This document shows, piece after piece, positions 31,219 to 43,120 of a stretch of 64,000 nucleotides of DNA. The DNA is from Tetrastigma voinierianum (Eukaryota > Streptophyta > Magnoliopsida > Vitales > Vitaceae), in the NCBI GenBank assembly GCA_016808115.1, contig JAEQBH010002182.1, positions 310,001 to 374,000 of the forward strand, written 5' to 3'. The translations under genes were made by a program, and so were the position numbers. Positions within the stretch are counted from its first letter, which is position 1. The number at the start of each line of letters is the position of its first letter. A model generated the notes under the pieces. That model had not been told where the DNA came from. It saw only the letters and a program-made list of their open reading frames with translations, and did no database searches.

Positions 31219-33724
31219 TATTTGTTAGGGATATGATAAAATACTAGAAAATTTGTAAAATTAACACCCTCTCTGGTTTTGGAGAAAAATAACCCTTTCA
31301 AGACTATTTTGCTCTCCTCTCCCTTCATTATTTTTATAATGGGTTTAGTCTCTTTTGTTTCCCTCTCATTTTTATAATTTACCCATTCTCTTTTGTTTCT
31401 CTTCCATTCGTCCCTCCCTTCTTTCTCTCAAGTCAGCCCTAGTTTTGCGACGATAAGCAAATATGATCATCCCATCATATCCGCTCTCTCCTTGCATTCA
31501 AACCCTAACCCAAAGTAATCTTTTTTGAGATTTGGAAGTTGAAGGTAATTTTCTTCTTTCATATTTCAAGTTGGAATTCTTATAGCTTATTTGTTTTTCC
31601 CTTTTGAATCAATTAAAAATTTGTTCCAATGATGATGTTGTGTTTATTTCTAATCATGATAGATGTTTGTTTGAGAAGTGTTTGGTTTTTTGTTTCAATG
31701 ATTCAACTTACCTTGAAATTTTAGCATCTTAATGATGCATTCAAGTTGTTTGAAACAAAACCTTAGAAAAACCCAAAAATTATTTGAAGAAACTTAACCC
31801 GGGAATTGGTGCTACATTTTCTTCTAAGTTTCTCACTTTACTCTTGATCGTAAAGATGCAAACATGTCTGAGAAATGAAAATGTATTTTGGTTGTAGTTT
31901 GTCTCATGCAAGCACAAGATTTTGAATACAAAAATTGATGAACATGTATTGTATTACAAGAGATACAATGGCAAGAACAAATATATAATTGTTTTTAACT
32001 AAATTGAATCCCTCCTCCAAAAATCTAGTTACAAGTTACAATTCCGAAAATTAATATTGAAGTGAAAAAGACATCACTCTATCATGTTCCTTTTATAATG
32101 CCTATGATTTTCACACAATCTCCTTATCATTTTTCAAGTCTTAGAACCAACTATCCTTTAAATTTGTTGCATCTTCCTTCTATACTCAAATCTTTATGAA
32201 CTTCTCTATGGCTATAGACAAGACTTGACACAATTTTTGAAGCACTGTAGAAAAAAGAAATCAATGCGTCATCACTCTCTCAAACCTAAAAATTAGCACT
32301 AGAAACTTAGGATGAATCATCTTTAGGGTGATCAAATTGCAGGCTAAGTCAAATGCATTACTTGTTGGTTCTTCAATTTCTTGATAAAAATGATGTCAAA
32401 CAATATGTTAATTATAAAGTTTATGATTTTTAGCACTTTATTCTAATTTTTGAATTATTTATCTTGATGTATTATCGTATCTCCCTTTTCCCTTTTGTGA
32501 GTCTAGATGTCAAGTACTTGGTATTGAGAATTATGTATACATCTGAGCTCCTTACTTGGTTACATTGTGATTTAGAGTTGGTATGTTATGTGTTTGACAA
32601 GTGTGACGTACAAAGTTTTCTTCATTGCAATTTTTTTTTATTGTAAAAGCTTGGTTGATGAAGTTTGCACATTTGTCGTAACCAGCCTCTTATGAAAATA
32701 TTTTTTCTTTAGAGTGCTTCCTATCAAGAAAATCTTAGCATGGACAAATATACCACAAAATTTTCTTGTGGATGCATACTTAAGATCTCATTCTTTCAAA
32801 GAATCTAAACACCTAAGTCTTATATTTCTCTTTCCAAATTGAAGATTTAATGACAATAAATGAAGAAACACTACATTCAATTGCCTCTTAAAGAATAATG
32901 ACAAATATAGAAGAATTGAGTAAGAAGGTATGTAGTGTATGTATTAATTGGGATTTTAATATGTTAATGATAACCATAAATAACATATTGAAATTACAAA
33001 CAAACTAGTTGTTATATTCAATGTGTTGTATTGTTAACAGTTTTGCTTAACATAAAGAAAAATATGTGTGACTTTGTAGGCTACAAGTAGTTCACAAATT
33101 TGGATTCAAAGTATACATACTAGAGATCATTTTCATTCTAAAGTGACATATTTATCATATTTAAGTGCAATTAAGAAGATCAAAGAAAACTTAAATGAAA
33201 CCCAACTAAAGATATTTAAAACATCTTGTTTTCGACATTTGTTAAGTATATGATGATTTGAAATTTTCTGCACAAATTTATATCACAAAGTAAGTGTGTA
33301 TTTTTTTGTAGATTTGACTGTATTTATATAACTACATTGTACTAACTTTATTAACATAAAATTTATTATTTATGTAGTGGTGGTGATTATGGCACGAATA
33401 CCTTATGCACAACCATCCAAAGGACACGTTATAAGGCGAACGAATGAGATTGATTAGAGAAAAAATGGCAGTGGAGTTTTACTTCCATCAAGATCTTCCA
33501 ATACTTGTAATTGGATATTGATGAACATGGTTTTGTTTTGTTGCTACAATATAATGTTTTGTAAAGTGTTTCTCTATGTAATGACTCCTATATATCTATT
33601 GAGAAAATTTATAAATTATTTTATTTATTGATTAATGTGACTATATTATTATCTTGTTCATAGATAAATCTTAAAAATAGTGTAGTTCTGGTGATCTTAG
33701 CAATGACATGGATAGATACAAGAA

Positions 33725-34140
33725 GCTTAACCATTGTTAAGTTCAATGTAAAATAAACTTAACTATAGTTACATTCATGTCAATTTGTTTAATTGAAAAC
33801 TTAGACATTGTTAGATTTAATATAAAAGAAACTTAACTGTAGTTACATTTAGGTCAACTTGTTTAATTGAAAACCTAACCACTATTAAATTCAATGTAAG
33901 AGAAATTTAACTACAATAAAGTTCATGTCAACTTGTTTAATTGAAAATTTAACCACTGTTAAGTTCAATGTAAACGAAACTTAACTACAGTTACGTTCAA
34001 GTAAACTTGTTTAACTGAAAACTTAACTACTGTTATATTCAATGCAAAAGAAACTTAATTGTACATACGTTTAGGTCAAATCGTTTTATTGATAACCAAG
34101 CCACTGTTAAGTTGAATGTAAATGAAAGTCGATAGAAAAA
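33725..34140. repeat. 74-bp minisatellite in the Mutator-like element, block 1
   Basis: About six units of 74-75 bp built from CACTGTTAAGTTCAATGTAA, AGAAACTTAACTACAGTTAC and GTTCATGTCAACTTGTTTAA, then TTGAAAAC. Each unit holds the inverted words TTAAC/GTTAA and CTTAAC/GTTAAG. Units differ by 10-20%. Confidence 0.85.
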
Positions 34141-34749
34141 AAAAGTTGCATATAGTAAAATGTTAATAAGTATTAACCCACAAAAAAAGAAGCTTTAATT
34201 TCTTATTCCAAATGAGTTGACATTGAGGGATGAACTGAAACTTCATTTTTAAGTTTTAAGGTCATCAGTCAATCACAAGCTAGTAACAAAATACGATAAC
34301 ATGTTTGTTTCTCTTTTCATAATGTAAAAAAAAAATACAACAATAACAATAAAAAATGAGTCGTTAAAGTAGACCCAATGACAATTTCACTAATACTATA
34401 ATAGGATTGGTTGTTTGCAATACTTCATTTGTAGCTGCCCAAATATAATGTTGAATTTTGCCAAACAGTATGTATAAGCAGCATTATTAAATCATTTATG
34501 GATTTCTACATACTTAAACCTCGTTTCAAAGTTTTGCTTCAAATGATATGTTCACACTTGCTTCAAGTGGTACATGTTTCTATTTTGCACCAAATCTCCT
34601 TCATATAAGATCATTATTCTTTCTTCATCAATCATTGTAACAAAATAAAAATTAAATTAAATTCACAGAAAAATCAATTATTGATATTAAAATGAATTTT
34701 AAAGTAATAGTTGTGTATGTATAAATTTTACTTTTAGTTCTGTTCAAGT

Positions 34750-34965
34750 GAAGCTGTTTTACTATGAACTTAACTACTATTAAGTTTTTTGTAAATGAAA
34801 TTTAACTACAATTACGTTTAGATAAAATTATTTTACTACAAACTTAACATCTGTTAAGTTTTTTGGTAAAAGAAACGTAAGTGTAGTTACGTTCATATAA
34901 AGTTATCCTATAAAAACTTAACAATTGTTAAGTTCTTTATAAAGAAACTTAACATTAGTTACTCG
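34750..34965. repeat. 74-bp minisatellite in the Mutator-like element, block 2
   Basis: Three diverged units (TATTAAGTTTTTTGTAAATG, CTGTTAAGTTTTTTGGTAAA, TTGTTAAGTTCTTTATAAAG) of the same family as block 1, about 600 bp away. A variant consensus, so an old split of one array. Confidence 0.75.
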
Positions 34966-35726
34966 GTTACATGTCATATGCAATTTCACTCTTTTGATAC
35001 AAAACCTTTTTACAAACATTTTATTTTATCTTTATTATAAAAATTTTGTTTTTCACCATAACCAAATAATGACAAAATAAAAAATAACCATTATCTTTTT
35101 CCTAAATATATTTACGTATCTTCATTTGATCTTAATATATGTTAAGAGATACAATATGAATACCATATTTGAAAGTAATGAACTTTTCTGAGAAGATGAT
35201 GATGAGAATTGAGGGTAATGAAAGTCGAAACAAAATGAGAGTTGAGATTTTAGAGGATGAAGACCCCGAATACGATCGAATTTTGGAGAGTTACTTAGGA
35301 GAGAGAAAGAACAAATACAATTTGATTTGTTTTTGGAGTGAATCCCAAATAAAATAAGGGTAAAATTGTCAAAACATGGTCATATGAATATCTCTAAAGT
35401 TTTAAAAGGGGTTAGTTTTGTAAATTCTTTAGTATTTTGTCAATTTTAAACAAAATATATTTGTTATCTTAGAGACCGAAAAAATCGTTTTTTAAGTAGA
35501 TTTTCCTGCGAAAAATCGGTTTTATTGGAGTTGGAAGCGATTTTGGGAAGGAAAAATCGAGTAAATGCGAGAAGAAAATCGTGGGTTTTTAAAACCGATT
35601 TTTTCTGACTCGAAAATATGAAAAAATTGAACTTTTGAAGGGGTTTGAAACGCTTGAAATGCGCAGGTGTGGCCTCCCGACATGCGACCATTGATTACCT
35701 TTATATAGATTGTACTTATTATATAT

Positions 35727-38333
35727 TGACAGGACCCGACCCGGATACCCTTCCAAGGTTCCCAGAGTGGTCAGCACAGTGAAGTTAGATTGTCTGATCA
35801 CTGGGGAATGCCTGAAAGGACCAGCCTAAAGGAAGTATACCGTCACGATCTTCTGATACCCCCCCCCGATTATAAATAAAGACCTGACGGCTTAAATCCA
35901 CGAGCGACCTATCATAAAATGTAGGTCATAACCCTGAAACTCACATAATAAGGACTCATAAGAGTTCGATACGAGATATCGAGCATTCTAAGAGTATTTG
36001 CGAATTTAGGGAATCTGATTAGAGATAAATAAGTCGATAAAACAAAGGATAGATGCGATGAAGTATTTGTTTGTGGCGGGAAGAGCGGTGTTGGATCTGG
36101 TGTGAAACAAGCTCAACAGGCTTGCTGGACCCTAAGGAGCAGTTAAAGCGATAAAGCGTGAGATAATAAATCTCGGTGGTGGCATAATTTATAAGAAAAT
36201 AATGTTTTTTATTTTGGTTTGTTTCGTCTCTCGAACACCGAGTCATTTTCTGTTGTAATGTTCCTAGTTTGAAACATTTCCTGAAAATGACTTTACCCCG
36301 AGTCAACATATGTAAATCATGCTTTCGACAATTTAGTAGACACAATATTAAGAAAACTATAATGCGGTATTGCACAACATAAGGCCAATCATAAAGCGTA
36401 ATATAGCCACCGTATAATAAAATGCTTGCTGAAATACACCGTAACCATAAGTATTAAAATAGTTATACCATATTCGAGAAAATCAGCGGCCCGTGCCATA
36501 CCATGTACCCATCATAAGCCGTCAGTGCGCGCTGGAGCCTCACGACAAGTGGCAACTAATAAACCGTGGTTCCGTGCATCTGTGTAACTAATAAACCTCG
36601 GTAGACCGGCCGTCACGTGGCGGCTAATGAAACTCCGGTGGGCAGAGCCGTGGCGTGTGGCAAACTTTCGGGGTAAACCCGGCCAATCACGTGGCACCTA
36701 ATAAACGCAAGATGAAAACTTGACCATCCGTGGCACTAATAAACCTCGGAATTAAACTTTTGACCATCACGTGGCGCCTAATAAACCTCGGGTGAACACG
36801 ACCATCACGTGGCGACTAATACGTCGTTCCCTTGCTCACATGTACTTTCGGCAATCTGGGTGTGAGTCATTCCACGAAATCTCGAATCCATTTTTTTAAA
36901 ACAATAGATTTCCAAAGGTGGTTTTACAACCTCAATCCACGTACCCAAAATATTCAAATACCACGAGACTCATGCGAACTTCAGTACAAGCTTCAAAGCA
37001 GTTAAAATGTTGACAAAATTCGCATGAAATGATAATTGTTTATATGAGGCCAAATAATCACATTTGTATGCAACCAACCATTTGATGGCGATTATATATA
37101 TAAAATATTTAATGCGATAGATATATCGGCATAATCAAAATCATTTAAAAACATATAAACCGCTCCTGGTATAGGCGCTCAGTCATAACCATAACGAGGA
37201 TCGTCTCGGCCGCGTGAGGTGCACAGTAATATAAATAAAACACCGCCAGGCTCCCGATAAATGAACCCAGCCCAGCGTTGGGATGCAGAAGGCCTTAGAA
37301 TAACTTTTAGAACATGAAACCATGAATTGGACTCCCACGGTCGATTACGGTGTCTTCCCATAGGCCGATGCCCCAAAGTGGGGCTTTTCATCAGGGAGCT
37401 AATTTCTCGAAATTGGTAATCGATAATTCACAAAACATCGAATTTCACTAATCAGCTTGATTTTGCAAACTTGATCAATTGGTACTCTATTTCAGTTCAA
37501 ACTTCTCAGTAATTACCCAAAACAACCTAAAAATGGAAAACTAACCAAACGACATCCAAAATTTACAAACCATATATCAATGGAAAGCCCGAGACCCGGG
37601 GAACACATCGATTACCCTTACGCCCGGTCGAAGGTTCTTGTGGTGGCGGGAAAAACTCGATCGATAGTCGGTAGATTTGTTTTCTTGGAAGTATCTTTCA
37701 AACGGTGATGAATCGGAAAGGACCGGGAAACGAGTTCGGAGGGTCAAAAATGGTGGAAAGAGGTGTGGTCGTGCGAAATGGCGGAAAACACAAAAATGGC
37801 GACCGAGTTGGCGGCTCTTGTGCGGTGTTCGCTCGCGCCGTCCGGCTGGCGTCCGACGGTTAGCGTGAAATTTCATGGCGACGGTCGTCTAGTGGTGGCG
37901 CTCCTCCCTGGCCGGTGAGTGTACAGTAGTGGTGGCCGGAATCGGCTCCCCGCATTTGAAACGAACGGCACGAAAATGGGTGAAAGCGGCCGGGTTCGGG
38001 TTTCGGGTTTTTAGACTTTCTCGGGTTTGGGGTTGGATCCTCCTTGACACCGAAGCTAGGCTTATATAGAACCTAAGGGTTGTTTTCGAGTAAAAATCTG
38101 GTGACTTGGCCCGATAAAATCACTGTTGTTTGAACTACAGGGGCCATAACTTCTTACCCATGAAGTCGGATTTTGGCGGTTCGGCCGTGCGTGGCTTCGT
38201 ATCGGCCAGGGCTACGAAATGGTGTCTTAGTCGGCCGAGTGTCGTCAGCGAAAGTCGACTTGGCCCCACCTCTTATTGGTTGATGGCTGCATTGACTTGT
38301 TAAAACTTCGTATTATTTTGTGCGGTCGTTACG
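35727..38333 (-). repeat. Solo LTR (Ty3/gypsy-type), reverse strand
   Basis: Read on the reverse strand it starts CGTAACGACCGCAC, an eroded TGTAACGACC-type LTR start, and ends ATCCGGGTCGGGTCCTGTCA. Flanking 5-mers are TATAT at 35722-35726 and at 38334-38338 (low complexity). A TATA box (CTATATAAGCC on the reverse strand, around 38060-38072) lies about 270 bp inside, leaving a leader of over 2 kb that includes a G-box minisatellite. No internal region adjoins either side. Reverse frames such as 37577-37876 sit in the leader and show no domain. Confidence 0.65.
36515..36830 (-). repeat. G-box-containing minisatellite in the solo LTR
   Basis: Six to seven imperfect units of about 40 bp of the form ACCATCACGTGGCGCCTAAT then AAACCTCGG. 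Most contain CACGTGGC, i.e. GCCACGTG on the LTR strand, a perfect plant G-box core. By position it lies in the transcribed leader, not upstream of the TATA box. Confidence 0.75.
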
Positions 38334-38338
38334 TATAT

Positions 38339-38930
38339 AATGCAAGAAACTTTTTTATATTCTCTTATTATTTGTTTGTTCTGTCCAAGCTTATAATATT
38401 TTATTTTATTTTATTTTAGATTATAACTTATAATATTTTAAATCAAATATTAATTTGAAAGGAAAATAAATAAAATAATATCATTAAAAATTTAAAATTA
38501 TAATATATAATATTTTGAATATATAGATTTATCTACGTAATATTTATAATAATATAACGAATAAATAATATCTCTTTTTAGCATGTAATATCGAATAATA
38601 TATTGAAATATAAACATATTTAATTTAAATGATATATCAGTTTTGATTTTAATCTACGTAATTAGAGATAAAATCATTTCTCATAATCTATATAATTAAA
38701 ATGAAAAATTTAATATAGATATTTTTGTAAAAATATCGTAGATATTCTAAGATATTTTAAGTAAAATAAATTCTGGAGAATATATCGGGTGTTTATCGAT
38801 ATTTTGATCTTTGGTTATCTTGGGTCGTGAATGGAGGATGTTATTCTTTTTGATACCTCGAAATTCGGTTATCCCATCCAGATATAGCCATATCCAGAAG
38901 TCAGGATGGCACATTCTCACTTGAAACAAA
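38339..38930. other. Very AT-rich spacer
   Basis: About 400 bp (38340-38745) are nearly pure A/T with TATAAT-type runs. Nothing codes. The last part carries the reverse frame 38747-39022 (91 codons) with no recognised domain. Confidence 0.6.
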
Positions 38931-38959
38931 CCCAGAAAATAGGAAAGAGTGGGGAGATG

Positions 38960-39200
38960 GAAACCAAAGGATGAATCCACGTGACTGGGAGTAAAAATAA
39001 ATGCAGCATAACATCTAGGCACGTGATGGTGATGGGTGCGTGATGAAATTCAACGCATCGTTCTTATCCATATGTCATAATATGATTGATTAATATCCAT
39101 TATCCAATCACACCAAACCACGTGCCCCCACGCTACCGCCAAAAGAATTTCATGTTTCTGTCTATATACACGCCCCATTCTGTTACAGATCTACGGCCTA
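38960..39200 (+). promoter_or_regulatory. Light-promoter-like module without a gene
   Basis: Within 240 bp: three ACGTG cores (CCACGTGACTGG near 38979, GGCACGTGATGG near 39018, CCACGTGCCCCC near 39118), I-box-like GATAA words on either strand (CTTATCCATA at 39063, ATTATCCAAT at 39100), a CCAAT word, and a TATA-like TCTATATACACG at 39162. G-box plus I-box plus TATA is the usual arrangement of photosynthesis gene promoters. No convincing coding exon follows to 39500, so it may be a promoter fragment or coincidence. Confidence 0.25.
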
Positions 39201-39510
39201 CAGTCCTTGAGATATATGTTGGATGCTTTTATTCGTGGTATTACCCAATTGTTTTGGGTATTTATATCCAATTATTGTCTACTTGCATTGGATAAGCTTA
39301 ATTATCCAATGCATTTTGTGTTTGCAAGATAATCTTTCTAGGCATCTATACATATGTATTGATTATATTTAGAATTAAGCTAGCGTGAGATAAGCAAAGC
39401 TCAATATTATGCAGACTTTTAAATGGCGAAACATAGAGTTTATGTAAACATCATATAATTTGTATCTTGTCTTTATACAGCAAATTGAATGTTCCAGTTT
39501 TGAATCTCAA
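39200..39510. other. Unassigned AT-rich sequence
   Basis: Contains three ATTATCCAAT/ATTGGATAA-type words in alternating orientation (39250-39320), but no gene or element end that I can name. Confidence 0.4.
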
Positions 39511-41480
39511 ATGTATGTAACCAGGCGCTCGCGGAAATCAGGCAGATCTGGGTTAACAAAGGGTGTGACCGATCTTTACTAATAGGAGCAATTCGATTCA
39601 GGCAATATCAAATCAGATAAATCCCGAATCAGGAAGTGCTTTAATTTATGCGAGAAAGACTATAACTAACAACATATTCCGCATTCGGTGGAAAATTTAT
39701 TTTAAATCTTTGAATCACAATGCGACAATGGAGTATTGATCGAGCGTCTATGTCTTCATAATAAACTAAAAAAGCGAATTCGAAATTATGGAACGAACAA
39801 TTCGGCGGTGGTTGGAAAAGAGATTGAACGATTTGATCGGCTACCTGATTAAGCAGTTAACGGTTCGGTCAGGAAACAAAAAATCAAAATAATTCTAACT
39901 AATCTCTATTCTAAAAATATACAAGTGAGGTCTTCTTGATCCAGGGATCGGGTTCGGGAAGAAATTTGCCTTCTCTGATGCAAGGTTGACTATTTATACC
40001 CTTCCGGAGAATTGGGCTTTGATTAAGTTAAATGGGTACCAGTTATTCGTGACATCACACTATTAAGTCCAGACTAAGGAGCTTGTCATGTATTTGAGGT
40101 TAAGTTATGAGCTTGCTAAGTCTGTCGTGACTTCACTTACTTATCGCAACCTTCTTTGTTTTATTTTTGACAGTATAGAGTCGTGACCTTGTTTCTTCTG
40201 TTACAACCACCTATTCTTTACATCTTGCTTCATTTTAGTTTGTAGCAGCCGGTTTGCTGTGACTTGGTTGTTTGTGTCCATCCCTTGATTCTTGTGCATT
40301 TGGGTTTTGGTTCATTTCATTTTCAGGGTTTCTTCTTTCTCACGGAATCTTTGTCATGACATAGTTTCATGTCGCGATAACGTTTAACTACCTCTTTTGT
40401 TTCTTTGGTGTGTGTGTGACTTGAAAATCCTTGCTATCGTCTTTTACTTAAGCTTTTTCTTGAAATCCATCTATTGATTATGACTTAAATTCATTCTGAC
40501 TCTGACTCGTCCAGTTGTAGTGATATTTGACTTTTGTTGCAACAACGTTTTCTTGTCTCTAAATTTGTGCCAGCGGCGTTCTTTACTTTACGAGTTATGT
40601 TGTGACCCAGGGATTTCCTTGTTAAGTGACAAGCATTTTGTTGTGGCTTGATTTGATTCTTAGTTGCGACCTTCCTTTTATAATTGCGACATCGCTTGTT
40701 GTCTTTCAGTGGGTTGCTGTTTCAGGCTGCGATATATTTGGATTCCTTAGCCGTGACATATAAATTAAGTCACGACCGGACCATCTTACCTTGATCTGAA
40801 TTTACATCCACGACATAAAGGTAGGTCAGCGACCCGATTATATGTTCTTGCTTCTCACTTTGTGTAAACTCATTTCTTGATTACAGCAGGTTCTTAGTGT
40901 ATTGGGCTTATTTGTTTCTAGTTGTGACTAAAAAAATTATGCTCATTAGTGATTGATTACCCTTCTCACCTTAGCTCTTTAATGCGTGTAGTTGCTTAGA
41001 CATGGTTTGCCCGACATAATTTTAAGCTGTTGCTTTGATATGTTGACTGACGTGAAATCGATTAATCACGACCACTCATTTGGTGTCTTAGAAACCTTAA
41101 TTTGTCACAGCAGCCAGTTCCTTGTGGGACCTTGTCGGAGTTCATTAAGCGACCAGCCTCGTCGTGACATCAATTATCTGTTGCGACCGGAGTTGTCTTC
41201 TTTCGGTGTCGCGACATCTGGCAGCTTGCTCATGACTCAGATCTTTCTTTGAAACTCTTTCTCTTTCTCAGTAACTTTTCTCACCTTACATGGCGGCTTT
41301 CATTTGGCCTCGAATCCTTTCTTGTTCTGACCCTCAGATTCTCTATTAGTGACTTGAGGTCTTTGTAACATATTTGCGTACTGCTCTCACGGTCGTGACT
41401 TAAAGCGCAGCGTCTGAGAATCCTTGTCGTGACCTCACAAGTCTTTCCACGACTGTTTGCCTTGACCATATATATCTTTT
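39510..41480 (-). repeat. Reverse-strand LTR with TCGCGA-type array (family K)
   Basis: On the reverse strand a perfect TATA box GGGTATAAATAG lies at 39990-40001, preceded over 1.4 kb (41470 down to 40045) by about 30 GTCGTGAC/GTCGCGAC/GTTGCGAC words. It is followed by a TTGTATATTTTTAGAATAGA stretch like the one downstream of the array in family-B LTRs. Architecture therefore matches families A and B: word array, then promoter, then R-U5. Exact ends not found: the left end is near 39510 and the right near 41480. Not coding. Confidence 0.5.
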
Positions 41481-41929
41481 CTTCTTTGGAATATCGAGTC
41501 TTCTATAAAAATATACAAAACATAAATTTGGTAGGTGCAATATTTACCAGCATGTGTAAACAATTATATTATAGCAGGTTAGAAAAATAGTTAAAATCAA
41601 TGAGATTTTTATATCAAATTAACGAAACATTTAGTATGCCTTCTTAGCAGAAAAATCAAAATAGAAATTGATCATATGGTGACTTGACAAAAGCATAAAG
41701 TATAAAGCTGGCGAGATTCTCGGGAAGTATAAAGGGCTTAATAGCTTAGTTTATTAGAAGACTTGAAAAGAATGGGTCCTTATGTTTGCATACATAAAAT
41801 CCTCTTGGAGGAAATGTATCTCAAATGGGAGCATTGAAAACAGATCGGTATTGAAAAATTTGCATGAGAAGCGAGTGTCTTAAATGTTTAGATCGAATTT
41901 ATTTATAAATCTGAATAGCCTTATCTTGA
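41481..41929 (+). other. Region upstream of the element D RT
   Basis: AT-rich text with no clear domain; from its place, it may contain the decayed protease-RT linker of Athila-type element D. No LTR, gag or zinc knuckle recognised. Confidence 0.35.
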
Positions 41930-42590
41930 AACCTGATTCATGTGGATTCCCAAAATGTTGATTCAAGTCATAATAGAAAAGACTAATTAATTCCATGAAA
42001 TTGGCAGCCAAGATGGAGAGTATGCTTTGTACAAAAAATTGAACGGTATGACAAAAGGATCAACATCCTTACCTTTCATTGATGAATGCTAGGCAGGTTG
42101 GCGGGACACCCCGATTCTGTTCTCTTGATGGATATGGTTATAGCTCAGTTGTCATAGCCCCTAAGGATCGGGAAAAACTGCATGTCTGTGGAACGCCCAC
42201 TTTTAGAAGGATGCCATTTGGATTGTGTAATCTTTCATACTTAAGCACTCAAGGTGTATGATGTCTATCTTGTCTGATTTGGTAGAGGAGGCTATGGAGA
42301 TTTTCATGGATGACTTCTCAGTATATGGATCCAGTTTTGAGAACTAGAGAATTAAGAGATTGTACTTCAAAGATGCCAAACAAAAACTTAGCTCTAAATT
42401 GGGGAAAATGCCACTTTATGGTAAATGAAGGCATTGTCTCGGGAGCCTGAAAATTCTGGCTTGGACTTGAAGTTGGCTGAGCTAAAGTTTCTGTGAAATA
42501 CCCAGAGCTAATGCCACTATAGTTAAAGAGTTAGAAGTTTTTGGGACATCTTGGATTTATAGAAGATTTATAAGGACTTATATATCATCT
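41930..42590 (+). pseudogene. pol: Athila-type RT of element D
   Basis: RT of a non-chromoviral Ty3/gypsy element. Readable pieces: a KDQHPYLSLMNARQVGGTP-like run at 42055-42105 corresponding to the KDHFPLPFIDEMLERLAGH region, FCSLDGYGYSSVVIAPKDRE (42109-42168), TPTFRRMPFGLCN (42193-42231), then after frame changes EIFMDDFSVYGSSFEN at 42297-42345 with the catalytic M-D-D in place of the usual YVDD. The following thumb region can be traced to 42590 (YRRFIRTYISS-like word near 42557). Element order and the FRRMPFGLCN word distinguish it from the chromoviruses in this window. Confidence 0.8.
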
Positions 42591-43120
42591 CAGGAAGCCA
42601 TTATCTATTGTGAAAAAGCCGAATTTGAATTTGATAGAAAAGATGTAAATGTGCATTTGAAGAAATTAAGGCAGTTGATCAGGAGCTCTATCTGCTTGCT
42701 TCAACACAGTTGAATAAAAAGAATTTGAGATCATGTGTGATGCACTGATGATTATCTGATAGAGGGTATCTTTGAGATAAAGAAAAGCGCAAGACCTTGA
42801 AAGCTATATATTATACTCACGAAGACTTTAATAGCCAAACCTGAGAATTATTAAACCCGCTGAAAAGTAGCATAGTGGTCTTTGCTTGTGAGAAGTTCAG
42901 GCCCTTATATATTGAGGTCTCATGTCACCAGTGCTGCAGGCATGCAGCTGATAGATACCTAATGGCAAAGAAGATCACAAGCAGACTAATCGAGATGGAG
43001 TTTTATTGCTACGAAATTTGATTTGAGAGATCAAAGACGAAAACGATGATAATGTGATAGTGATCATATCAAGACTAAAAATCTGCGAAGATGATAAGAT
43101 GAGATGAGGAAATTTCCACG
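42591..43120 (+). pseudogene. pol: Athila-type RNase H of element D
   Basis: FEIMCDALM at about 42724-42750 holds the first Asp. Then come KTLKAIYYTHEDFNSQT-like sequence at 42795-42845, VVFACEKFRPLYI at 42877-42915, and in broken frames RYLMAKKITSRLIEMEFY at 42955-43010 corresponding to the LMAKKDAKPRLIRW end of the domain. A TRDQRRKR-like tail ends near 43050. Frameshifts remove the central acidic residues. Confidence 0.75.

Larger units (their letters stand above)
31228..35457. mobile_element. Mutator-like element (non-autonomous)
   Basis: The left end GATAAAATACTAGAAAATTT and the reverse complement of the right end, GACAAAATACTAAAGAATTT, are terminal inverted repeats of about 35 bp at roughly 75% identity. 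Immediately outside are perfect 9-bp direct repeats TATTTGTTA at 31219-31227 and 35458-35466; nine bases is the Mutator-superfamily signature. The inverted repeats start at slightly different distances from the duplications (about 7 against 17 bp). The interior is AT-rich, with no transposase frame that I recognise, and carries a minisatellite. The forward frame 35169-35357 is acidic and unassigned. Confidence 0.65.

Noticed and set aside
36019..37876. Reverse frames of 99-118 codons (36019-36375, 37577-37876) as genes
   Set aside because: Both are inside the solo LTR, between the TATA box and the LTR end; no domain and no homologous frame in related LTRs that I can see.
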